A DNA stretch of 64,000 bases, taken from assembly GCF_022539405.1 (NCBI RefSeq), contig NZ_CP054394.1:2736501-2800500 (forward strand), written 5' to 3'. Of the stretch, positions 57,921-64,000 are shown in pieces. Below the pieces are notes generated by a model. It did no database searches. It was given only the letters and a program-made list of their open reading frames with translations, and was not told the DNA's origin. Each line of letters opens with the position of its first letter. Positions within the stretch are counted from its first letter, which is position 1. The translations under genes and the position numbers were made by a program. The DNA comes from Natranaerofaba carboxydovora. GTDB lineage: Bacteria; Bacillota; Natranaerobiia; Natranaerobiales; Natranaerofabaceae.

Positions 57921-59495
57921 TTAGTTTTGATTGGTGGCTAGTTCGTCAAGTAATTCCATAATTGTTTCGACGCTGTCATCTAAATATTCTTCACTTATAA
58001 TATCTGGCCTATCCCCAGGGGTATGATAATATACGTCCTCACCATCTGTGTCACCATCATTTGTGTTGTCATAATTTGTGTCTTCATCATCCGTATCAAA
58101 TGGCCTATAAAGATGAACAGCCGGGTAATCATTAATCACAAATGACCAGTGATCACTTCGGGGGGTAGGTCTTTTTCTCTCATATTCTAAAGTTTCTCTT
58201 CTATCAGAGAGTGAGTCTAAAGCAGAATGATAGCTTTTTGTCTCTGCTTTTAACACATCCTGACCGGCTCCTACCATGTCAATATTAATCACTTCCTTGA
58301 TCTTATCAGATTTGACAGGCAGGTTACTGGCAAAATGTCTTGAACCCTTTAGTCCATCTTCTTCCCCACCAAATATTGCAACCATAATATTAAAAGGATA
58401 TTCTTTATTTTCCCTATTTATCTTACTTATTGTCTCAAGGATGACACCAACTCCAGAAGCGTTGTCGTTAGCTCCGGGGATTGGTTCTCCTGTAATGGAT
58501 ATCCCTGGTGTATCAAGATGAGCTGTTAGTAATATATATGGATATTCTTTGGAGAAGGTTTTTTCGCCAATTAGGTTTGTACCTTCTGCATTTTCTTTTC
58601 TCGCAGCGTTTATCTCAATATTTGCTGTATGCTCTAGCGGAAATGATCTAGGGCTTTTTCTGGTTTCATAGTCTTCTATCCATTCTGATACACTAAATGA
58701 ACCAAGTCTTAGAAGGCTATCTCCTATATCTTCATCTACCCACAGTACCGGTATAGGACTTAGCTCTCCGCTTCCTCTCCAGGAGGAGAATATCACTTCT
58801 CTTAGTTCTTCGTCATCATCTTCAACTATATAGATGAGGGAGTTAGCCCCTTTGTCAGCAATATTATCTGCCCTGTCATGATACGCACTATTAGGGAAGT
58901 CTCCAGGCAGGTTAAATAAAGAAACAGCAGTTTTGCCTTCCAAATCGACCCCTTCAAAATCGTTGTAGCCTGTGTTTTCGTCTTTTATCCCGTAACCAAC
59001 AAACACCATATCATCATCTTGTATGTTTGCCCCTGCAGATGAGGGGTCAAAAATATATTGTTCCCCAAGAGCCGGTGTTAGCTCTCGTTCTTCATGGTCC
59101 TTTAGGCTAAAGTCAAGAGGCTCTTTTATCTGATTATAGGGTTGTTCGTATCTTTGGCGGTATGTTTTTTTGCCATCTTCTTCAATCACAGGATCAAGAT
59201 CTAGTTCTTTGTAGATTCCTTCAACAAATCCTGTGGCCATCCTAAAACCTTCTCCGCCCGTTTTTCGACCCATAAATTCAGGATCGGCTATAATCTCAAC
59301 TATATCCATGGCTCTAATGTCTTCACCGTTTTTGACCATATCGACGATTTCGTCAATTTCTTCATCTAGGTCATCATCAGTTCTTCTATCTAGTCCTACT
59401 GGTCCAGGGCCAAATATCAGATATAGACCTACCAAGATCACAATGATAATCACTGCAATCTTAATTATTCTTTTTACAATCCTGGTACCACTTCT
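57921..59495 (-). CDS. Membrane-anchored M28 family zinc aminopeptidase
   Basis: An N-terminal anchor (IIKIAVIIIVILVGLYLIFG) precedes a PA-type insert (DDMVFVGYGIKDENTGYNDF EGVDLEGK) and the M28 catalytic domain. The di-zinc ligands are H in LLTAHLDTPG, D in GANDNASGVG, the Glu pair in FGGEEDGLKGSRHFA, D in INIDMVGAG and H in YYHTPGDRPD. It removes amino acids from extracellular peptides. An Asp/Asn/Thr insert (DTDDEDTNYDNTNDGDTDGE) splits the last motif. ATG 59495 is preferred (GAGGATA upstream) over TTG 59513. Confidence 0.88.
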   Translation of the reverse strand, partial: RSGTRIVKRIIKIAVIIIVILVGLYLIFGPGPVGLDRRTDDDLDEEIDEIVDMVKNGEDIRAMDIVEIIADPEFMGRKTGGEGFRMATGFVEGIYKELDLDPVIEEDGKKTYRQRYEQPYNQIKEPLDFSLKDHEERELTPALGEQYIFDPSSAGANIQDDDMVFVGYGIKDENTGYNDFEGVDLEGKTAVSLFNLPGDFPNSAYHDRADNIADKGANSLIYIVEDDDEELREVIFSSWRGSGELSPIPVLWVDEDIGDSLLRLGSFSVSEWIEDYETRKSPRSFPLEHTANIEINAARKENAEGTNLIGEKTFSKEYPYILLTAHLDTPGISITGEPIPGANDNASGVGVILETISKINRENKEYPFNIMVAIFGGEEDGLKGSRHFASNLPVKSDKIKEVINIDMVGAGQDVLKAETKSYHSALDSLSDRRETLEYERKRPTPRSDHWSFVINDYPAVHLYRPFDTDDEDTNYDNTNDGDTDGEDVYYHTPGDRPDIISEEYLDDSVETIMELLDELATNQN

Positions 59496-59590
59496 CATAA
59501 AAGTTATCCTCAAAAAAAATCACCCTCCTCGCCCTTTATTAGCCAAAATATGCGAAGAGGGGAAATCTTAGACCTATTTTAGTTGTTTAA

Positions 59591-61876
59591 CTATTTAAAT
59601 TGTTTTAGGCGATAATCAAGAAGAGAATTTCTACTTTCAACTTTGTTATTTGAGATAGCCATCCCGATAGCTTTTTTGGTTCCTACAAGAACCACAAGCT
59701 TCTTGGCCCTTGTTATAGCTGTATAGATCAGGTTTCGCTGCAGCATGATAAAGTGCTGGGTCGTCACGGGCATAACAACTACCGGATACTCACTTCCCTG
59801 GCTTTTGTGAACGCTTACAGCATAGGCAGGGATTAAGGAATCAAGCTCATTTCTTTCATATTCTATAATCCTGTCTTCAGTGTTTTCTTCGAATCTTACC
59901 TTGATAGAACCTTCCTCTGCATCGACATGATGAATTATACCCATATCACCGTTAAAAACTTCTTTTTGGTAGTCATTTTTTAGCTGCATCAGCTTATCGC
60001 CAAGCCTGTAAGAAAATGTACCAAAAGATATTTCAGGTTTCTGCCCCGACGGGGGGTTAAGGGCTCCTTGAAGAGATGTGTTTAGATTATCTACCCCTGT
60101 ATCTGTCCTTCTCATTGGAGCAAGGACCTGGATATCATCCCTTGGATGTAAGTTCTCGTACTTTGGTAGACGATGCTTGCATAAGGATATTATGGTGTTT
60201 ACCACCTCTTCAGGCTCTTCTCTATTAATAAAGAAAAAATCTTTGTCTTTGACATTAAGCATTGGGAATTTGCCCTGGTTAATCCTGTGGGCATTAACTA
60301 CTACCATACTCTCCTTGGCCTGGCGAAAGATAGTTTTTAGTCTAACGACAGGGATTTTGTGTGAGTCAATAATATCTCTTAATACATTACCCGCTCCAAC
60401 TGAAGGTAGCTGGTCTATATCGCCAACAAGGACTAGCTTACATCCAGGCGGGACAGCTTTTACAAGCCGATTCATCAGCAAGAGATCTAGCATGGAAGCC
60501 TCATCTATGATTAAGAGGTCACATTCTAGGGGATTCTCAGTGTTTTTATTAAATTTCATTCCTTCTCCAGATTCATAAGAAAACTCCAAAAGTCTATGAA
60601 TGGTTTTTGCCTCTTTCCCTGTGGCTTCACTCATCCTTTTGGCGGCTCTCCCAGTAGGTGCTCCAAGATATATATTAAGACCAAATTTTTCAGCAAGGTA
60701 AATAATACTTTTTATAACGGTGGTCTTTCCTGTTCCAGGACCACCCGTAATAACCATAGCTCCTGAGTGGGGCAGTTTGTTTAGGACTTCAAGCTGTTCA
60801 GTAGATAATTCAACTGTATTAGCTCCTTTAGTAGCTTCATTATTAACTTCTTTATTAGCTTCATTAGCTTCCTCATTACCCAATTTTTCCTTAGAAGCAT
60901 CATCAGGGGTGCTAATGCTGCCCGCAAGGTTTTCGACCATTTTATTCCAGTTATTAAGGTGCTCTTTTAGGACTCCTCCCCCCATGGTTTCAAGCTCTGT
61001 TAATCTTTTTGCGATTCCTATCTCTGCATGGTAGTACGGGGGAAGATAGATGATTTGACCTTCTTCTTTGTTATCTTCTAGGATTATTTCTTTTGCTTTA
61101 GATAGTTCATCTATTATTGCTGGCATATCCTCTGTAGTTACTTCAAATTCAATTAGAGCCTCCTCAAGTTCTTTTTTGGTGAGATAAGTGTCTCCCTTGT
61201 TGGATGCTTCTTCTAGTATGTAGAGTATGGCTGCTTTTTTTCTTTCTTTTGAGTTTTCACCAATACCCATATTCCTTGCTATTTTGTCGGCTATCTTAAA
61301 ACCTATACCAAAGACTTCTCTAGCAAGACAGTAGGGGTTTTCTGAGACTAGCTCCATAGTCTTGTCACCAAAACGCTTATATATCTTAAGGGCATAGGCA
61401 GGACTTACCCCAAAACCCTGCAAAAATACCATGATGTCTTTAACTTTTTTGTGCTCCAAAAATCCTTTAGAGATTTTTTTAGCTTTTTCTGCGCCTATTC
61501 CGTCCACTTCAGTAAGTCTTTCAGGATCGTTTTCGATAATTTGCAGGATGTTTTTGCCAAAATGGCTTACAAGGCTCTCGGCAGTTTTGGGGCCAATGCC
61601 TTTTATCATCCCAGAACCAAGAAACCTGACAAGTCCTTCTGTTGTTACAGGAAGTTTTATTTCATAGCTTTCTACATGGAACTGGCGGCCAAATTTTTTG
61701 TGGCTTTCAAATTTGCCGTTTACAACAAGCCGCTCTCCAGGTGTTAGCTCTGGCAGCTGGCCTACGACTGTTATTACTTCATTATCCGGCCTTGTAAGAA
61801 GTTTTGCCACGGTAAATAGATTATCAGAATTATGAAAAGTAATGTTTTTTAGAATACCTTCTAAGCTTGTGGTCAA
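59591..61876 (-). CDS. recD2: ATP-dependent DNA helicase RecD2
   Basis: The N-terminal OB/HhH part (GMIKGIGPKTAESLVSHFG, LTEVDGIGAEKAKKI) leads to the helicase core with Walker A VITGGPGTGKTTVI (about 375), LLIIDEASMLDLLL (Walker B), VGDIDQLPSVGAGNVLRD, and the C-terminal motif YAVSVHKSQGSEYPVVVMPV / RNLIYTAITRAKKLVVLVG. The 761-residue length fits RecD2, a 5'-3' helicase of DNA repair in bacteria without RecBCD. An Asn/Glu/Ala low-complexity insert (NEEANEANKEVNNEATKGAN) sits just before Walker A. The start is TTG 61876. Confidence 0.95.
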   Translation of the reverse strand: MTTSLEGILKNITFHNSDNLFTVAKLLTRPDNEVITVVGQLPELTPGERLVVNGKFESHKKFGRQFHVESYEIKLPVTTEGLVRFLGSGMIKGIGPKTAESLVSHFGKNILQIIENDPERLTEVDGIGAEKAKKISKGFLEHKKVKDIMVFLQGFGVSPAYALKIYKRFGDKTMELVSENPYCLAREVFGIGFKIADKIARNMGIGENSKERKKAAILYILEEASNKGDTYLTKKELEEALIEFEVTTEDMPAIIDELSKAKEIILEDNKEEGQIIYLPPYYHAEIGIAKRLTELETMGGGVLKEHLNNWNKMVENLAGSISTPDDASKEKLGNEEANEANKEVNNEATKGANTVELSTEQLEVLNKLPHSGAMVITGGPGTGKTTVIKSIIYLAEKFGLNIYLGAPTGRAAKRMSEATGKEAKTIHRLLEFSYESGEGMKFNKNTENPLECDLLIIDEASMLDLLLMNRLVKAVPPGCKLVLVGDIDQLPSVGAGNVLRDIIDSHKIPVVRLKTIFRQAKESMVVVNAHRINQGKFPMLNVKDKDFFFINREEPEEVVNTIISLCKHRLPKYENLHPRDDIQVLAPMRRTDTGVDNLNTSLQGALNPPSGQKPEISFGTFSYRLGDKLMQLKNDYQKEVFNGDMGIIHHVDAEEGSIKVRFEENTEDRIIEYERNELDSLIPAYAVSVHKSQGSEYPVVVMPVTTQHFIMLQRNLIYTAITRAKKLVVLVGTKKAIGMAISNNKVESRNSLLDYRLKQFK

Positions 61877-62130
61877 AATATCTCCACTCCTATTCTATAG
61901 GACATAATGTGTAAAAAATACAATTAAAAATAAAACTTTGTTAAATACTTCAAAAATCAGTTTTATCTATACGAGTTAAATAAAAGGATCAAGTTTTAAT
62001 AAAGCAAATATATGTTTCCAATAAAGATATTCAAGCTAAAGAAAAAAATTCCTTCTTAGTTTACATAAAGCAATGAAAAGAGCAAAAAAAAGACACAATC
62101 TGGCATATAATCAATGATGATATTATTTGA

Positions 62131-62251
62131 TTTTCCACGCTAAAGTATATAAGCATGGCTTTAGTTTTTATTGCTAATACCTCTTCTATATATGAATCTT
62201 AGATGTATCAATAAAAATTTTGGACAAGGGAATATACTTTAGCTTGGAAAA
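62131..62251. repeat. 121-base inverted-repeat element
   Basis: TTTTCCACGCTAAAGTATAT (62131-62150) and its complement at 62232-62251 match at 19 of 20 bases. The interior has no ORF. It lies in a 380-base gap between recD2 and the DUF192 gene; nothing else is visible in 61877-62260. Confidence 0.5.
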
Positions 62252-62260
62252 TGTAGACTT

Positions 62261-62650
62261 TCAATAAATAACTAACTTCTCACCTTCCATAAGGTTATAT
62301 TGTTTAATTGTCCCTGCTTTAAGTTCTAATACTTTTTCGCTTTCTTTTATATAGGGGGAGATTCTAAAAGGGGGGATATCTTCTATCATGTGAACTATGG
62401 TATTGTATTCGTCCAAAAAAATCAGATCAAGGTTATAACGCATAAAAAAAGTATGAACCTGCTTACAGGGGATGATTAAGAGTCCCTTCCCCGAAGGCAG
62501 GTCTTTGGTTCCAAGAAGACCTTTTAATCTTTTGAAAAAAGTGTCGGCAACTTTTATATGCGAGCTAATCAGGACTTTATTATTTTTATTGTCATTATCA
62601 TTTTCATAATTATCTTTATAAATAGAAGCCATAGTATAATCAGTCATCAT
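62261..62650 (-). CDS. DUF192 family protein
   Basis: The pattern VADTFFKRLKGLLGTKDLPS GKGLLI, CKQVHTFFMRYNLDLIFLDE, VLELKAGTIKQYNLMEGEKL is DUF192, a small beta-rich family of unknown function found in prokaryotes, often next to Tad pilus genes. The N-terminal 20 residues are an Asn/Asp/Lys repeat. ATG 62650 is used with GAGGTG upstream. It lies 57 bases downstream of tadC. Confidence 0.85.
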   Translation of the reverse strand: MMTDYTMASIYKDNYENDNDNKNNKVLISSHIKVADTFFKRLKGLLGTKDLPSGKGLLIIPCKQVHTFFMRYNLDLIFLDEYNTIVHMIEDIPPFRISPYIKESEKVLELKAGTIKQYNLMEGEKLVIY

Positions 62651-62707
62651 ACACCTCGGTATTTATAATTTATCACCCATCAGATATCACTCATCCGATA
62701 TTTGACA

Positions 62708-63649
62708 TTACATTGTCATCAACGTGTCTAATATCCTCAAGACCGCTGGTCCAAGCAAGATCACAAAAATTGCTGGGAATATAAAGAATACAAGGGGAAG
62801 AAGCATTTTGATTGGTGCTTTCATAGCCTGCTCTTCAGCTCTTTGGCGGCGTTTTCTGCGAAACTCTTTTGCTTCAACTTTCAAAACTTTGCTGATTCCA
62901 ACCCCTAACTGTTCAGCCTGGATAACAGCATTTATAAATGCTGTAAGGTCTGATATGTCCACCCTGTTTTTCAGGTCAGTAAGTGCTTCTTTTCTGCTTT
63001 TTCCCATGCTTATTTCTGATATTACTTTGTTTATCTCCACAGCCAAGGGACCTTCTCCTTCATCGGCAACTTTTTTTAGAGAAGATTCAAAGCCAAGCCC
63101 GGCCTCAACACTAACGGTTAATAGATCTAGAAATTCTGGCAGGTCTCTTTGTATTGTATCTTTTCTTTTGGTTACTTTTCTAGTTAGCCATAACCTGGGT
63201 GCTAATATTCCAAATAGCAAGATGGCAGCTACTAACCACATTGAAAGTTGAAATAATACATATAAGGCTGTAGATAAAGCTAAGCTTAAACATATTATTA
63301 AAAAATATATCACCATAAATTCTCTAAAAGTTATAGTATGTGATAAGCCTGCTGCAATAACTTCTTTTTCAAGAGCTATTAATAACTTATTTGGCAATCG
63401 TCTTTCTAGTGAATTAGTAAGTCTACTATATACAGGTAAGACTACCCGTTTGTGTATAGGAAGTTCTAGAGCTTTTTGGATAGGTGTCTTAAGTGTGTTA
63501 TCACCTGTTCCCTCTCCTGTAGTAGGTAGCTCTGCTATCTCAGATAAGCGTTCTTTTGTCTCAAGGTGTTTTCTAAATATTAATTTGTACAAGCTTAGAA
63601 AAATACCCGTAAAGCTAACAATCAAAAGTAAATACATGAAATATAACAT
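62708..63649 (-). CDS. tadC: Type II secretion F-domain protein, TadC-like
   Basis: The T2SF domain (LPEFLDLLTVSVEAGLGFES SLKKVADEG ... GKSRKEALTDLKNRVDISDL TAFINAVIQAEQLGVGISKV) lies between membrane segments (about 5-23, 110-150, 285-310). TadC and TadB form the inner-membrane platform of Tad/Flp pili. The length of 313 is normal. It follows tadB by 16 bases. Confidence 0.9.
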   Translation of the reverse strand: MLYFMYLLLIVSFTGIFLSLYKLIFRKHLETKERLSEIAELPTTGEGTGDNTLKTPIQKALELPIHKRVVLPVYSRLTNSLERRLPNKLLIALEKEVIAAGLSHTITFREFMVIYFLIICLSLALSTALYVLFQLSMWLVAAILLFGILAPRLWLTRKVTKRKDTIQRDLPEFLDLLTVSVEAGLGFESSLKKVADEGEGPLAVEINKVISEISMGKSRKEALTDLKNRVDISDLTAFINAVIQAEQLGVGISKVLKVEAKEFRRKRRQRAEEQAMKAPIKMLLPLVFFIFPAIFVILLGPAVLRILDTLMTM

Positions 63650-63665
63650 AATCCTTCAACCCCTC

Positions 63666-64000
63666 TCAGACCTCTATACTTACAATCTTTTTTATTACAA
63701 AAGCCCCAATAACTTGACCAACAACTGCTAGCGTAATCATAAACAATCCTCGTGGGTCAGTAAAAAGATCAAGCACATATTCGGGGTTAACTACATAGAA
63801 AAATGCCCCAATTGCAACAGGAATAAACGAGATAATAATACCTGATAGCCTTCCTTGAGCTGTCAAGGTTTTTATCTCACCTTGAATTCGAAGTCTATCT
63901 CTAATGGTATCTGCTATACTATCTAGAACCTCAGCTAAGTTTCCACCCACCTGTCGTTGAATCAAGATAGCCGTGATCATTAACTCTAAGTCTTCAGAGG
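63666..64000 (-). CDS. tadB: Type II secretion F-domain protein, TadB-like (partial, cut by window edge)
   Basis: The frame is open to the edge of the window (reads SEDLELMITAILIQRQVGGN LAEVLDSIADTIRDRLRIQG EIKTLTAQGRLSGII). This is the C-terminal end of the T2SF domain with two final membrane segments. The true start lies beyond 64000. With TadC it makes the pilus assembly platform; the ATPase genes should follow outside the window. Confidence 0.88.
   Translation of the reverse strand, partial: SEDLELMITAILIQRQVGGNLAEVLDSIADTIRDRLRIQGEIKTLTAQGRLSGIIISFIPVAIGAFFYVVNPEYVLDLFTDPRGLFMITLAVVGQVIGAFVIKKIVSIEV

Noticed and set aside
1..64000. CRISPR array, rRNA, tRNA or intact insertion sequence
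   Set aside because: None was found by eye; the short tandem repeats lack unique spacers and no transposase gene is present.

Overview
The window looks like a chromosomal segment of a low-GC, motile, anaerobic Firmicute. The best guess is a halophilic/alkaliphilic clostridial lineage such as the Natranaerobiales. This rests on four things: a Bacillus/Clostridium-type late flagellar gene order, very acidic (Asp/Glu-rich) proteins especially in the filament, many TTG/GTG starts placed behind strong GGAGG-type ribosome binding sites, and a comF locus next to flgM. No rRNA, tRNA, CRISPR array, prophage or intact insertion sequence was seen. The taxon is an inference.

Layout. 0.2-3.3 kb: a secreted glycosidase-like protein and a stand-alone FliD-like protein. 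3.7-7.7 kb: accessory island with a DUF523-DUF1722 protein, two divergent MNT-HEPN toxin-antitoxin modules (one broken), a decayed gene, a short DUF3800 gene and a structured RNA right behind it. 7.7-29 kb: flagellar late-gene region. It holds a flagellin-glycosylation (Maf-type) gene split by a frameshift, csrA, flagellin, fliD and flaG on the plus strand. On the minus strand come yvyF, flgM, flgN, flgK, flgL, yviE, fliW, csrA, flagellin, flaG, fliD, a chaperone, flaG, fliS and a second chaperone. This minus-strand order is nearly that of Bacillus subtilis. 29-34.4 kb: comFC and comFA, apparently damaged and separated by a chemoreceptor gene. 34.5-45 kb: diguanylate cyclase, class I glutamine amidotransferase, HflX, Asp23/Gls24 protein, a polyferredoxin-type membrane protein behind a CsoR-like operator, a CofE-like protein, a DUF1540 peptide, a broken NYN nuclease with a structured leader, amidohydrolase, methyltransferase and PAP2 phosphatase. 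45-54 kb: a lytic transglycosylase/VirD4-like ATPase/lipoprotein cluster, thiL, and a membrane protein/PII-like/cation antiporter cluster. 54-64 kb: LonB-type protease with a 21-codon hydrophobic ORF in front, DUF4438 protein, M28 peptidase, RecD2, DUF192 protein and TadC/TadB (the last cut by the window edge).

How it works together. sigma-D-type promoters precede flgM, one csrA and one flagellin. Both flagellin leaders carry a GGA-loop hairpin plus a GGA-containing ribosome binding site, as expected for CsrA control, and fliW-csrA-flagellin are adjacent, so the FliW-CsrA-flagellin homeostatic switch is probably present. Three FlaG proteins, three FliD-type proteins and two flagellins suggest two filament/cap sets.

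The most unusual observations are: (1) an acidic module of about 65 residues shared by both flagellins (one copy each) and by FlgL (two copies); (2) two distant stem-loops with a conserved core and compensatory differences in their stems; (3) a structured RNA beside the DUF3800 gene; (4) a transglycosylase/VirD4-type ATPase/lipoprotein cluster without other secretion genes; (5) several genes that would be repaired by one base in a homopolymer, which may be assembly errors, decay or frameshifting.
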